Positions 45,312 to 57,532 of a DNA stretch of 64,000 nucleotides are shown in pieces (position 1 is the first letter of the stretch; each line of letters begins with the position of its first letter). This DNA comes from Schistocerca nitens. Taxonomy: Eukaryota > Arthropoda > Insecta > Orthoptera > Acrididae. The notes beneath the pieces are model-generated. The model was given only the letters and a program-made list of their open reading frames with translations. It made no database searches and had not been told where the DNA came from. The translations under genes and the position numbers were made by a program. The stretch covers positions 532,415,383 to 532,479,382 of the forward strand of contig NC_064621.1 in assembly GCF_023898315.1 (NCBI RefSeq). Reading direction: 5' to 3'.

Positions 45312-45909
45312 ATTACGTGTATGTCAATATTGACTGTGGCAAGCAATGTCTCGTCCTATTGCCACGCACAGGAGTTCATGACCGGTTTTCAGTTTGGAGA
45401 GATCTACACGGATCGACAACACACTAAATTTCGTAACGTCATTTGAAATAAGGATTTCAATCAGATTTTTCCGTGTTTTTACCGAGGCATCCCAAATCTA
45501 TATTCCTAAATAGCAGCGATCACGCAATTGCGTTCACAAGTGCAACAAAAATTTTATATCATGCAATTACTGACCGAACTTACAAATTTTAAATGTTGTC
45601 ATACACTACTCATTAAGAGATATAATCTCAGGTTAAAGGTTTAAAACATTAAGTATTACAGTTGGAAACTGAGTGTGTCTTGAGGCAGCGTAACTGACGG
45701 AGTATTTGAGAATTTGGGCACGTAGCAACTTCCTACAAAGTTTAAGCATAATTTCAAACCTTGACGAAACTACAGCTCGATGACGCTCTCCCACGAAACG
45801 ATAAAATGAAAAGAGTTCATCGCTTATAATATTTTCGCTGTGCATGCAGTAAAACTTCAGCATCAAAAATACCATTTTAATGTAGTACTTCTTTACAACT
45901 GGCTCTTTC
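45312..45909. other. Non-coding DNA, nothing recognised
   Basis: No feature supported. Confidence 0.4.
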
Positions 45910-45922
45910 CACAGTACAATTT

Positions 45923-46121
45923 CAAAATGGTTCAAATGGCTCTGAGCACTATGGAACTCAACTGCTGAGGTCATTAGTCCCCTAGAACTTAGAACTAGTT
46001 AAACCTAACTAACCTAAGGACATCACAAACATCCATGCCCGAGGCAGGATTCGAACCTGCGACCGGAGCGGTCTTGCGGTTCCAGACTGCAGCGCCTTTA
46101 ACCGCACGGCCACTTCGACGG
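45923..46121 (-). mobile_element. SINE-A
   Basis: B box GGTTCGAATCC on the minus strand; the head is somewhat diverged (GCCGTGCGGTTAAAGGCGCT). CACAGTACAATTT flanks it at 45910-45922 and 46122-46134. Confidence 0.95.
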
Positions 46122-46134
46122 CACAGTACAATTT

Positions 46135-46910
46135 GCGGACAGTATCCCCATATACCACTGAATGTATCTGCGAAATGTTATCATTGTACGACACAAAATT
46201 CACTATGTATGACGTCACAGACATTTAGGTGCGTGAAAACTCAGTTTCTGCTTAAAATGGCGCGCCAATTACGCAGAATATCTAAATGAAGTGTCTGATA
46301 ATGAGAACACATGGTGGTTTCCAACAAGCTTTAAGCATAATTTCAAACATTTTCTCGCTTACATGCTTAACGTCAAATATTTAACACATTAACTCATTTG
46401 TAAAGTAATCACACGTTTGAAGCTGTTTTATACAAGTGAGTTAGATTCCTACAGCTCTGCTAGTGATGGGCAATCCAACAACAGGGAAATTGTGGATTCC
46501 AACGAGTTCTCGAGAAGCGACTTAGTTACTTCGTTTCTGGTTCTCAGTTCTCATTTCTCAGAACGAGACTAAAGTTCGCGTTTCTCAAATTTATATTCGT
46601 TTCCATCACGTTCTTGCTGCTCCTTACTGCAAGAATTCAGACTGATTGATTTGTTCACTTCCTACACACATAATAACTTGGCCGTACCTATGCAGACTAG
46701 GACGTTCCGCGGAAAGGTGTACTAATGAACATATTACACGGAGTGGTTGAATAGGAGTAGACTCTGAAAGCATTATACATTTTTAAATTCGGGCAATAAT
46801 TCAGCGTAATTCTGGAAATAAAATTTTTGTCGCCCCTGGAAGCTGTTAAGATAGGCAATCGGCAAATCGGTTAGCGTACCGCGCACTCAACTTGCGCCTA
46901 CCAAGAGAAG
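46135..46910. other. Non-coding DNA, nothing recognised
   Basis: No feature supported. Confidence 0.4.
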
Positions 46911-47678
46911 CTGTTGTAGAGAGGTAAAACTTAATATACATGCTTGGAAAGATATGGGGCTTTATTGAAGGAAAAAAAGTGCAAATAATTACCAACAGAT
47001 GGCGCTTGGTATGAAACAAACGCAATAATTAGCATAACAATTTATTTTTGGCATGGACGATCTTCTTCATAAGAAATGCTCAACACGCCGGCCGTCATTC
47101 ATCAACAATACCTGTAGTCCAGTCAAATAGCAGATATACTTTGCAAAAGGTGGGATAGAAGAGTTTATTTTTTTAACTCGTTCATATTGTTGAAAAGGTT
47201 AGAAAACCAAGTTTTGCCAAGAAAAGTTTCTCTTGGGAAAACTTTCTGCAGCCAAAAAACTTCGAAAATTTCGGACTTTTTCAGTTTTTTCAAAATATCT
47301 CAGTTTCATTTGCTCCTATCGCTTTGAAGTCTATTTTCTTTTTTAAAGAGCACAAAATTCTCTACAAATTTGATTGTTACCATTTTTTTCTACTCCCAGT
47401 ATCTAAGGCGCTACAGCGCGTCAAAAAATACCAATTTTTCAAATTTCGAGCAAAGTGGCAAATTACCTAATTTTTGAACACTTATTTCAGTTTCTGTTTG
47501 TGTAGTATAAATACATTAAACATCATGTTATATGTTGGAATTTACCACATCACTTTCAGGTATTCAATTTCTCTGTATGCAACATGAGGATTGCTGGGCA
47601 CCCAACTATTGTGATTCTTACATGGGCCACCTCAGCCCTGGTATTTGTAAAACTATAAATATAAAAATACATCATTAA

Positions 47679-47720
<42 letters not shown>

Positions 47721-47908
47721 AAATTGTCTCAGGAAACTGAACTATTATTAGCTGCAATAGGCAACCTAATTAGGTAGGTACTTATTCTTGTGTATAAAAG
47801 CCACACAGTTGACATTAAAAATAAGTAGCTTTATTACAATTAAAATTCATTGTCAGTTACTAAAAAATGTTGACAGTTCTGGGTGTGTAATACTTGTAAT
47901 ATAGCACT

Positions 47909-49973
47909 TTAGCGCACTTGAAACAGGTATGAGCACCACTTCCAACGTTTTGATGGGCCAGGTTCCTCAGTGTCACCAGAAATAGCTTGAGTTACGGATT
48001 CAGGGTCTGTACATAGAGTTGATCCCAGATTGACCTCTTCTTTAAACAGCGAGTCAGCCTCAGCAAGTTCGTTGATTTCGTCAGCGGTTTCCTCAACATC
48101 CTCCATAACATCTTCTTCACTGTCTTCATATAAAAATTTTGGCACGTTTTCACAGTTGACCCCAATATATTTCTTGCAAATTGAAGAACATTTCAAACCC
48201 GCTTTTCTGCAGGAGCACGCTCCGCCACAGTTCAGATTGCATGAGCCTGAAACAATGTGAAGAAGTGCTTCAGGTGCTGGATCTTGGCTCATTATAACGG
48301 ATATTGGACCGTGGTCACTGTGATTCCAGCCCCACTTCTCAGGAGGTTTCCAGTTTCCCATCCAACTTTGGACTTGTTGGTAAGTCCGCAACGAATGATG
48401 TTGTGCAGCTTCTTGTGTAGGTGGCAACCGTGCAAGATTCAGTTTGCTTTTTGTGGCAGGACTTGGCGAATAGCTGGTACCGCAAATGGTCTAGTGTGTG
48501 GGAACTGCTGACACCTCCACTATACAATGCGATAGGAACCTGGTCCCCTGCTGTTATTATTTCTTCACGAGTAGCATGTGGTTTATTGAACATGCAAAGT
48601 GCTGAGGTTAGGTGTTCATTTCTCGCAACAATATTGCAGCACTTAATTTTTCCTTGACCAAAAAATGCGGATGTTGTATCACAACCGCTAAAGGTGTGAG
48701 TGAACAGAATATATTCACTGTCAAACTTGTAAGATGCAGTGGAGAACGACTTGTCTTCTGCATTTCCTCTTTTCAATGCCTTGCCCCAAACCGGCACAAG
48801 CAGGTCAACATCTCCTACAATGACAACACTTCCAAAATCTTTGGTTCTTGAAATGGCAAATGTTACAATCATAACGTCAGCATCTTCTTGTGCCTGGTGC
48901 ACTTCAATGCTACACTCCAGAAATTCCTTTTTAAGAAGTGTGATCAAACGCATCTTGTTTCGTTCGTTGTACAACAACTTGTCCTGAGGGACTTGGTTCA
49001 CCATCTCTGATTCAACCACAACGTCAACCGAAGAATGTTTTTTGGACCTACGAATCCTCTCAGCACTCTTTGTGCTACATTTGTCTCCCTCACATGGATA
49101 CCCTGGATACCCATCAAATACAATAGCAAACTGAGATCCAAAATGATGTTGCAGGTAAGAAACATAGCTTTGGGCTATTGACTTGAAGCAAACATTCCGA
49201 GTCCAAGTCACTTTGTGGATAAGGTACCCTCCATCAATGACAAAAAATTTATTCGGTCCACCTGACTTCACACTTTCCACTGGAAACGAAGGCATAGTAG
49301 AATGAAGATTTTGTTCTCTTTCGCATGCCTTTTTCTGAGAATAGGGACATTGGGTAAGGAGCAAGTTCATATTTCAGAAAGGCTTTTAACTCTTCTTCGC
49401 TTTGTTTCATTAAACAAATCCATTGGAAAAGAGTTAAAGGATCAACAGGTGTAATTTTACTTCAAATGGTTCAACTGGCTCTGAGCACTATGGGACTTAA
49501 CATCTGAGGTCATCAGTCCCCTAGAACTACTTAAACCTAACTAACCTAAGGACATCACAAACATCCATGCCCGAGGCAGGATTCGAACCTGCGACCGTAG
49601 CAGTCGCGCGGTTCCGGACTGAAGCGCCTAGAACCGCTTGGCCACCGCTGCCGGCAGTAATTTTAGTGCTCCCAGCTTTTACAGAATTGAACGCAGGAAG
49701 GAGAGTCACAACTTTATCTTTTCTACGGAACTTTACATCGTGGAAATTGTCACCAACTATTCTTTTCATGCCTTTTCCCTCCTCTTCGTGCCTCATATGA
49801 CAATTAACATACTCCGTTCCAACAACACCACTGCTGATAAACATTATAAAATCACTTTCAGGGAAGGGAGGATGCACTGAAAACCAATCACGCTGCTTAC
49901 GCAAGTCTATGCCATCTCGTTCGATACGACAACTTCTTGCATCTACATGCTGTTTTGAAATAACAGTGTTCAA
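47909..49973 (-). pseudogene. PIN/XPG-like nuclease with Cys-rich C-terminus (element G protein)
   Basis: In order on the minus strand: QHVDARSCRIERDG, WFSVHPPFPESDFIMFISSG, GKGMKRIVGDNFHDVKFRRK (49973-49670). Then SINE-A. TPVDPLTLFQWICLMKQSEE and LAPYPMSLFSEKGMRK follow (49450-49320). After a frameshift near 49290 the nuclease part runs from 49270 to 48440: FFVIDGGYLIHKV, AIVFDGYPGYP, AQEDADVMIVTFAI, VIVGDVDLLVP, FTHTFSGCDTTSAFFGQGK. The Asp/Glu pattern fits a PIN/FEN-type acidic site. After a second shift near 48440 come EAAQHHSLRTYQQVQSW and GGACSCRKAGLKCSSICKKY (47909-48427), the Cys cluster. The left-most frame opens with TTG inside the terminal repeat rather than ATG, so the true N-terminus is missing. 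I recall many unnamed invertebrate proteins of this layout. Confidence 0.78.
49460..49656 (-). mobile_element. SINE-A inside element G
   Basis: Complete head and B box on the minus strand. GTAATTTTA flanks it at 49451-49459 and 49657-49665. Removing it joins the frames STKIT and PVDPLTLF exactly. Confidence 0.93.
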
Positions 49974-51187
49974 AAATTAGGTATTTGCCACTTTGCTCGA
50001 AATTTGAAAAATTGGTATTTTGTGACGCGTTGTAGCGCCTTAGATACTGGGAGTAGAAAAAAATGGTAACAATCAAATTTGTAGAGAATTTTGTGCTCTT
50101 TAAAAAAGAAAATAAACGTCAAAGCGATAGGAGCAAATGAAACTGAGATATTTTGAAAAAACTGAAAAAGTCCGAAATTTTCGAAGTTTTTTGGCTGCAG
50201 AAAGTTTTCGCAAGAGAAATTTTGTTGGCAAAACTTGGTTTTCTAACCTTTCCAACAATATGAACGAGTTAGAAAAATAAAATCTTTTACCCCACCTTTT
50301 GCAAGGTACAGGCTTTTTTTCTGAGTTTCACTGGACTACTGTAGTCGAGGGACGATGCTGTGGTGAGAAAATGCCACATTTGTCTTTTAGCATCCCTAAT
50401 GTGGTCGGGCGATCGCGGTGACTTGTGACTTCAGGTAACCCGACAACCAATCATCACACGGACTGAGATCTGGGAACATGGGCGGCAAAGCATGACGAAC
50501 GAGGCGGCTCAACACACAACACTCACCAAATGATGTGCGCACGAGATGTTTCACACGTGTTGCGATATGGGGTGAAGCACCATCCTCCATAATAGTCGTA
50601 CGTTCTAGCAGGTGTTTACCAACTAGGCTAGGGAGATCTGACTCCCTCTCTCACTACAGCTCGTTTTATACGGAATTCTCATGCGGCGTCACAGATGTTG
50701 CTGTCTAGTGCCATCTCTTGGCCAGTTTCTGCATTTGTTTTTGGCTTCAATAAAATCCCATGCCCTTTCAGGCATTTCTACATCAACATGACTATTCGGC
50801 TATTCACAATTAATTGCCTGGCAGAGGGTTCTTCGAACCACCGTCAGACTACTACTATACCGTCCCACTAACAGCGCATGGGAAAAATGAAGAATTAAAT
50901 CTTTCTGTACCAACTATGATTTCTCTTATTTTATTATGATTGCCATTTCTCCCTATGCAAGTTGCCTACAGCAAAATATTTTCACATTCAGAGGAGATGG
51001 TTGGTGATTGAAATTTCGTGAAAAGATCTCGCCATAATGAAAAAGTTTTTTGTTTTAACGATTTCCATCCCAACTCGTAAATCGTATTCGTGACACTTTC
51101 TCCCCTATTTCTCGATAATACAAAACCAGATGCCCTATTGTACACTTTCACAATGCCCTTTATCAGTTGTATTTGGTAAGGATCCCA

Positions 51188-53690
51188 TTGTTGTTGTGGT
51201 CTTCAGCCCTGAGACTGTTTGATGCAGCTCTCCACGCTACTCTGTCCTGTGCTAGCTTCTTTATCTCCCAGTACCTACTGCAACCTACATCCTTCTGAAT
51301 CTGCTTAGTGTATTCATCTCTTTGTCTCCCTCACGATTTTTACCCTCCACGCTGACCTCCAGTATTAAATTGGTGATCCCTTGATGCCTCAGAACATGTC
51401 CTACCAACCGATCCCTTCTTCTAGTCAAGTTGTGACACAAACGCCTCCTCTCCCCAATTCTATCAATACCTCGTCATTAGTTACGTGATCTACCCATGTA
51501 ATCTTCAGCATTCTTTTGTAGCACCACATTTCGAAAGCTTCTATTCTCTTCTTGTCTAAACTACTTATCGTCCACGTTTCACTTCCATACAAATACTTTC
51601 AGAAACGACTTCCTAACACTTAAATCAATACTCGATGTTAACAAATTTCTCTTCTTCAGAAACGCTTTCCTTGCCATTGCCAGTCTACATTTTATATCCT
51701 CTCTACTTCGACCATCATCAGATATTTTGCTCCCCAAATAGCAAAACTCCTTTACTACTTTAAGTGTCTCATTTCCTAATCTAATTCCCTCAGCATCAAC
51801 CGACTTAATTCGACTACATTCCATTATCCTCGTTTTGCTTTCGTTGATGTGCATCTAATACCCTCCTTTCAAGACATTGTCCATTCCGTTCAACAGCTCT
51901 TCCAAGTCCTTTGCTGTTTCTGATAGAATTACAATGTCATCGGAGAACCTCAAAGATTTTATTTCTTCTACATTGATTTTAATACCTACTCCGAACTTTT
52001 CTTTTGTTTCCTTTACTGCTTGCTCAATATACAGATTGAATAGCATCGGGGAGAGGCTACGACCCTGTCTTACTCCCTTCCCAACCCCTGCTTCCCTTTC
52101 ATGTCCCTCGACTCTTATAACTGCCATCTGGTTTATGTACAAATTGTAAATAGCCTTTCGCTCCCTGTATTTTATCCCTGCCACCTTCAGAATTTGAAAG
52201 AGAGTATTCCAGTTAACATTGTCAAAAGCTTTCTCTAAGCCTACAAATGCTAGAAACGTAGGTTTGCCTTTCCTTAATCTTTCTTCTAAGGTAAGTCGTA
52301 GGGTCAGTATTGCCTCACGTGTTCCAACATTTCTACGGAATCCAAACTGATCTTCCCCGAGGTCGGCTTCTATCAATTTTTCCATTCGCCTGTAGAGAAT
52401 TCGTGTTAGTATTTTGCAGCTGTGACTTATTAAACTGATAGTTCGGTAATTTTCACATCTGTCAACACCTGCTTTCTTTGGGATTGGAATTATTATACTT
52501 TTCTTGAAATCTGAGGGTATTTCGCCTGTCTCATCCATCTTGCTCACCAGATGGTACAGTTTTGTGAGGTTTTGTATATTCTCCTTTCATCAATTAAATT
52601 CAATATTTCTCCTGTTACCCAAGGATTTCTACTAGCCCTCGTCTTTCCTCTGCCGCCTTCACTATTTCATTCCTCAAAGCTACCCATTCTTCTTCTACTG
52701 TATTTCTTTCCCTCATTCCTGTCAATTGTTCCCTTATGCTCTCCCTGAAACTCTGTACAGCCTCTGGTTCTTTCAGTTTATCCAGGTCCCACCTCCTTAA
52801 ATTCCCACCTTTTTGCAGTTTCTTCAGTTTTAATCTACAGTTCATAACCAATAGATTGTGGTCAGAGTCCACATCTGCCCCTTGAAATTTCTTACAGTTT
52901 AAAACCTGGTTCCTAAATCTCTGTCTTACTATTATATAATCTATCTGAAACCTTTTAGTATCTCCAGGGTTCTTCCATGTATACAACCATCTTTCATGAT
53001 TCTTGAACCAAGCTATGATTAACTTATGCTCTGTGCAAAATTCTACCAGGCGGCTTCCTCTTGCATTTCTTAGCCCCAATCCATATTCACCTACTACGTT
53101 TCCTTCTCTTCCTTCTCCTACTGTCGAATTCCAGTCACCCATGACTATTAAATTTTCGTCTCCCTTCACTACCCGAATAATTTCTTTTATCTCATCATAC
53201 ATTTCATCAATTTCATCATCATCATCTGCAGAGCTAGTTGGCATATAAACTTGTACTACTGTAGTAGGCGTGAGCTTCGTGTCTATCTTGGCCACAATAA
53301 TGCGTTCACTATGCTGCTTGTAGTAGCTTACCCGCACTCCTATTTTTTTTATTCATTATTAAACCTACTCCTGCATTACCCCTGTTTGATTTTGTATTTA
53401 TAACCCTGTATTCACCTGACCAAAAGTGTTGTTCCTCCTGCCACCGAACTTCACTAATTCCCACTATATCTAACTTTAACCTATCCATTTCCCTTTTTAA
53501 ATTTTCTAACCTACCTGCCCGATTAAGGGATCTGACATTCCACGCTCCTATCCGTAGAACGCCAGTTTTCTTTCTCCTGATAACGACGTCCTCCTGAGTA
53601 GTCCCCGCCCGGAGATCTGAATGGTGGACTATTTTACCTCCGGAACATTTTACCCAAGAGGACGCCATCATCATTTAATCATACAGTAAA
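51188..53690 (-). mobile_element. RTE-like LINE, near full length, inside the Jockey/CR1-like element
   Basis: The 3' end (51188) is GACCACAACAACAA on the minus strand, as in the copy at 36295-36981. The 5' end lies near 53690, just above an ATG cluster. About 2.5 kb is present with endonuclease and reverse transcriptase in order. No clear target duplication was found. Confidence 0.88.
51205..53674 (-). pseudogene. APE-type endonuclease plus reverse transcriptase of the LINE
   Basis: The endonuclease starts at 53674 with MMMASSWVKCSGGKIVHHSD. GVLRIGAWNVRSLNRAGRLE and LDIVGISEVRW follow. An A-run frameshift near 53340 leads on to IVMGDWNSTVGEGREGNVVG (about 53130-53190) and then DSDHNLLVMNCRL (about 52840-52880). 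Near 52548-52614 a deletion and frame change remove the linker. The reverse transcriptase reads DFKKSIIIPIPKKAGVDRCE (about 52470-52530), VGKGVRQGRSLSPMLFNLYI (about 52030-52095) and LRFSDDIVILSETAKDL, with an FSDD catalytic pair (about 51900-51955). A TAG at 51857-51855 replaces a likely Lys codon. Then ESKTRIMECSRIKSVDAEGI continues. A 17-base deletion at a repeated TATGGA removes SVAMYG near 51583. Confidence 0.92.
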
Positions 53691-54704
53691 GCTCTATCAG
53701 AGGACGAAAGAGCAAAGTGTTGGCAGCCTCTTTACTAGACCTGTTACATCTTCTAAGTGTTCTGCCAATAAAAAGCAGACTTTCGTTTGCCTTATACACA
53801 ACATTATCTACGTGATCGTTCCAAACTTCGATTATTTCTAATTGTAATTCCTAGTTATTTAGTCGAATTTTGATTTGTGTGATTTATCGTGTAATCGAAA
53901 TTTAACGTATTTATTTCGTGCTAGTGTGGGTGACTTTTCCATACTGAGACACATTTGCCACTCTTTGCACCATTAAGACACCACGTTTAAATCGTTTGCA
54001 ATCGGTTTTGATTTTCTGATGACTTTACCGTATAGTAAATTACAGCATCTACTGCAAACAATCTAAGAGGGCTGCTCAGATTATCTAATAAATCATTTGT
54101 GTAGATTACGAACAGCAGAGGGCCCATAACATTTCCTTAGGAAACGTCGGATATCAACTTCTGTTTAACCCGATGATTCTCCGTCGATTACTACATACTG
54201 CAATCTTTCTGAGAGGAAATCGCGGATCCAGTCACAAAACTGAAGCGATACTACCTAGGCACGCAATTTCTTTAGAATTCTCTTGTGAGAAACCACTTGA
54301 AAAGCCTTCTGGAAATCTAGAAATATGAAATTAATTTCAAATTCCCTGTCGATAGCACTCATTACTTTGTGCGAATCCAGAACTAGTAGTGATATGGGTT
54401 TGTAATTCAGTAAATTACTCCTTTTTCCTTTCTTGAGTATTGGTGTGATCTGTGCAACTTTCCAGTTTTTGGTATGGATCTTTCGCCGAGCGAGTGGTTA
54501 TATATGATTTCTAAATATAGGTCTATTAATATGCATACACTGAAAGGAACCTTATTAGTACACTATCTGGCCCGGAATATTTGCATTTATTAAGGGCTTT
54601 AAGCTGTTCGCTATTCCGAGGATATCTACTTGCATGTTACTCATCTTGGCAGTTGCTCTCTATTCGAATTCTATAATATTTGTGTCTTTTTTACCCCTTT
54701 ACAC

Positions 54705-54765
54705 ACATTATTCCGTGAATTAGTGCATTTTCCAACAATAACGGATTTTTGGGTCACCCTGTATA
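54705..54765 (+). mobile_element. Mariner-type terminal fragment
   Basis: ACATTATTCCGTGAATTAGT followed by TTTTTGGGTCACCCTGTATA resembles the 3' end of insect mariner-like elements. No partner end was found. Confidence 0.45.
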
Positions 54766-56121
54766 TGGTTGTGGGAAAGGAGGCAAGTGCTCAACTATCC
54801 TGAGCTTGAAACCCACAGTCTTATTGTCATAGCCGGAGGACAGCTGATAGGCCTTATCGGCGCCTCTTCCAAACTCGCGACGATTATCTCTTAGACGTTG
54901 TCTCCATGTCGTTTTCTTTGATACGTTCCGCGAAGATATGAATTGATGCCATTTACCAGTGGCATACCGAATCCTCTCTCAATCGCGTGTTCCCTGTTCC
55001 AGTTAACAGATACACAAAATCAAGTCTGCGAGACGCAAATAAAACAAGATCGCTTCAATCGCAATGGTACGCTTATGAAGACTGTATTCTGCGACGCCAC
55101 GAACAGGTGAAACGTACTCTTGACAGATGAAGAGCAGCGGTGCATCAAAATGTTAACCAGAATGAGGCGGGGTGTTTCTCCCGATTGCGAATTTGTTGTG
55201 AAAGGTTTCGTCTCTGTTTCTCTATTTGTGGAAAGCACTTGTAAGTAGTCGAAACCAGTCGCTGTTCCGTCTTAAAATGATGCCAACTTTCTGCAGAACC
55301 CCATGAAAACAGGAAAGGTTTGCTACGGCTCCAGAAAGCCCAGGTTCGTACGAACCCTGTCACTGTTTTGGCTATGGATGATCTCATTTCTCATTATCAG
55401 AACAATTACACGTGAAATGACTGTTGAAACATCGACAGGCAGGAGACATGTGCCCCGCGTTATCTACAAGAATCTTAGTTATGGCGAACTCTGAGCACGA
55501 TAGAAGGCCAATAATCTATTACAGAACTGAAATATAGGAAGAATGAATGTGTGACTGATCCACCTGTTGCTTACGTAAAAAGGATACGGATTCTTTTTGC
55601 CAAATTATGACATATAATGAGACAATATTACCCTTACAGGCCAATCTATTAAAGGATCAAAAAAAGAGTAAAACCAATTCCTTTGTTCAAAACAAAAACC
55701 CAACCTTACCCTTAAGGCGAGAAAAACTATACGTAATTTCTTTTTTCGACGCGGACCCATATTCATCCACTAGGTGAAGTGAGATGAATACGACACGTTG
55801 CTGAGACTTGAAAATATCATCAAAAGCAAATTGAGTCAAGTTCTCGAATCAAATAGTGCTTCTGCGGAAGGACGATATGCTAAATGTAGCCAAACATGTG
55901 CCCTCTGTTTATAAATTGGACGAAGAGTCCTGGGGCCCAGTTATATATATCTACAGCAATCCCACAGCTTTGGTTTCTTAAAACAAGTAGCGAAAGGTCA
56001 ACGACTCACCTGTGACAAACCAGTGCATGACATAGTGAAAAGTTCGACGCTTCAGGAGTTTATAAACTCAAGTCATCTACTTTCTTCCTACACGCCGGAA
56101 TCATTGCATGAATGTCAACTG
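54766..56121. other. Non-coding DNA, nothing recognised
   Basis: Open frames of 60-80 codons at 55020-55494 have no domain I know. No element end was identified. Confidence 0.4.
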
Positions 56122-56271
56122 TATTGCAATGAACCACAAGTCATGGGATAGAGATATGCACATGTACAGATGGCGGTAGTATCACGCACACAAGATACAA
56201 AAAGTGCAGTGCATTGGCAGAGTTATCATTTGTACTCCGGTGATTCATGTGAAAAACTTTCCCATGTGATT

Positions 56272-57500
56272 ATGGCCGCACGACGGGAATTAACATACTT
56301 TGAACGCGTAATTGTAGTTGGAGCTAGACTCAAGCGACGTTCCATTTGGGAAACCGTTAGGGAATTCAATATTTACAGATCCACAGTGTGAAGAATGTAA
56401 TGAGAAGAACAAATTTCAGGCAATACCTCTCACCATGGACAACACAGTGGCCGACGGCCTTCACTTAACGACCGAGAGCAGCGGCGTTTAGTAGAGTTGC
56501 CAGTGCTAGCAGACAAGCAACACTGTGCGAAATAACCGCAGAAATCAATGTGGGACGTAGACGAACGTATCGGTTGCATAGTGAGGAGAAACTTGGGGTT
56601 AATGAGCTATGGCAGCAAACGACCGACGAGAATGCCATTGCTAACAGCACGACATCAATTGCAACACCTCTCCTGGCCTCGAGTCCACATCGGTTGGACC
56701 CTAAACTACTGGAAAAAAAAAATGGTTCAAATGGCTCTGAGCACTATGGGACTTAACAGCTATGGTCATCAGTCCCCTACAACTTAGAACTACTTAAACC
56801 TAACTAACCTAAGAACATCACACAACATCCAGTCATCACGAGGCAGAGAAAATCCCTGACCCCGCCGGGAATCGAACCCGGGAACCCGGGCGCGGGAAGC
56901 GAGAACGCTACCGCACGACCACGAGCTGCGGACAAACTACTGGAAAACCGTGGCCTGGTCAGATGAGTCCATATTTCATTTGCTAAGAGCTGGTGGTAGC
57001 GTTCGTGTATGGGACAGACCCCGCGAAGCCATTTACGTAAGTTGTCAACAAGGCACTATGTAATCTGGTGATGGCTCCTTGTTTAAATGGAATGGACTGG
57101 GTCCTCTGGTGCAACTGAATCGATCACTGACTGGAAATGGTTATGTTCGGCTACTTGGAGACCATCTGCAGCCATATATGGACTTCATGCTTATAAACGA
57201 TGTCGTCATATCACCGGGCAACAATTGTTGCTGATTGGTTTTAAGAACATTCAGGACAATTTGAGCAAATGAATTGGCCACCCCGATCGTCCGACATGAA
57301 TCTCATCGAACATTTATGGGACATAATCGAGAGGTCAGTTCGTGCACAAAATCTGCACTACCAACACTTTCGCAATTATGCACGGGTACACAGGCAGCAT
57401 GGTTTAATATTTCTGCATGGGACGTCCAACGACTTGTTGAGTCCATGCCACGTCGAGTTCTGCACTGCGCCGGGCAAAAGGACGTCTGGCACTACATTAG
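56272..57500 (+). pseudogene. Tc1-like transposase, degenerate
   Basis: Start ATG 56272 with MAARRELTYFERVIVVGARL. The HTH continues ETVREFNIYRSTV and meets TGA at 56389-56391. In other frames: QWPTAFT-like linker, then VNVGRRRTYRL and the segment up to the SINE at 56717. After it, TVAWSDESIFHLLRAGGSVR holds the first catalytic Asp (about 56950-57010). NGLGPLVQLNRSLTGNGYVR follows (57100-57160). The second Asp block is missing or ruined near 57200, where a deletion occurs. NWPPRSSDMNLIEHLWDIIE holds the Glu (57271-57330). The stop is at 57498-57500. Confidence 0.82.
56717..56933 (-). mobile_element. SINE-A', alternative head, inside the Tc1-like gene
   Basis: Same head (GCAGCTCGTGGTCGTGCGGT) and SINE-A body as at 35760, on the minus strand. 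AAACTACTGGAAAA flanks it at 56703-56716 and 56934-56947 and belongs to the transposase gene. Confidence 0.95.
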
Positions 57501-57532
57501 GAGGTATCCCATGGTTTTTGTCACTCAGTGTA

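Larger units (their letters stand above)
47115..50338 (-). mobile_element. Element G: PIN/XPG-nuclease DNA transposon, Academ-like
   Basis: Terminal inverted repeats of about 380 bases (47115-47489 and 49955-50338) begin TAGTCCAGT and match closely over most of their length, including GCAAAAGGTGGG and TTTGCTCCTATCGCTTTGA. CTG lies on both sides (47112-47114, 50339-50341), a 3-base target duplication. The single gene fills the interior in the minus direction. A (CA)n tract (47679-47716) lies in the 3' flank, and a SINE-A was inserted later (49460-49656). Long terminal repeats, 3-base duplication, nuclease fold and Cys-rich tail are together consistent with the Academ group. This is a family-level inference. 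Confidence 0.75.
46918..50790 (-). mobile_element. Element H: deleted mariner-like element holding element G
   Basis: Both flanks of G belong to one element. On the minus strand the right flank reads DGASPHIATRVKHLVRTSFG then PDLSPCDDWLSGYLKSQV (about 50415-50585), a mariner-type transposase C-terminal half with catalytic Asp in QDGA-type and CDxWL blocks. The left flank (about 46985-47110) gives its last residues and 3' part. Both outer parts carry an inverted pair of TTCAATAAARYCCCAT and a GCCATCTSTTGG block (46955-47000 and 50705-50765). The N-terminal half of the gene is deleted. Exact outer ends are uncertain. Confidence 0.6.
50800..54690 (-). mobile_element. Jockey/CR1-like element, split by a LINE
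   Basis: Minus-strand pieces at about 50800-51187 and 53691-54690 belong to one element type. The palm region near 54060-54130 reads GPLLFVIYTNDLLDNLSS then RLFAVDAVIYYTVKSSENQ, with the catalytic YADD-type pair reduced to AVD. The 50800-51187 part is a downstream portion, with sequence such as GATCTCGCCATAATGAAAAA on the plus strand. Many stops are present. The ends are not defined. Confidence 0.68.
56124..57530 (+). mobile_element. Tc1-like transposon split by a SINE
   Basis: The right end is TTTTTGTCACTCAGTG (57530) before TA. The left end is worn but aligns from 56124 (TA at 56122-56123), with AAGTCATGGGATAGAGATAT in the terminal repeat, mirrored by ATCCCATGG at 57507-57515. The element's own length is about 1.2 kb, after removing the SINE. 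Confidence 0.82.

Noticed and set aside
48257..48987. Several plus-strand open frames opposite element G
   Set aside because: They are antisense shadows of the nuclease gene and carry no domain.
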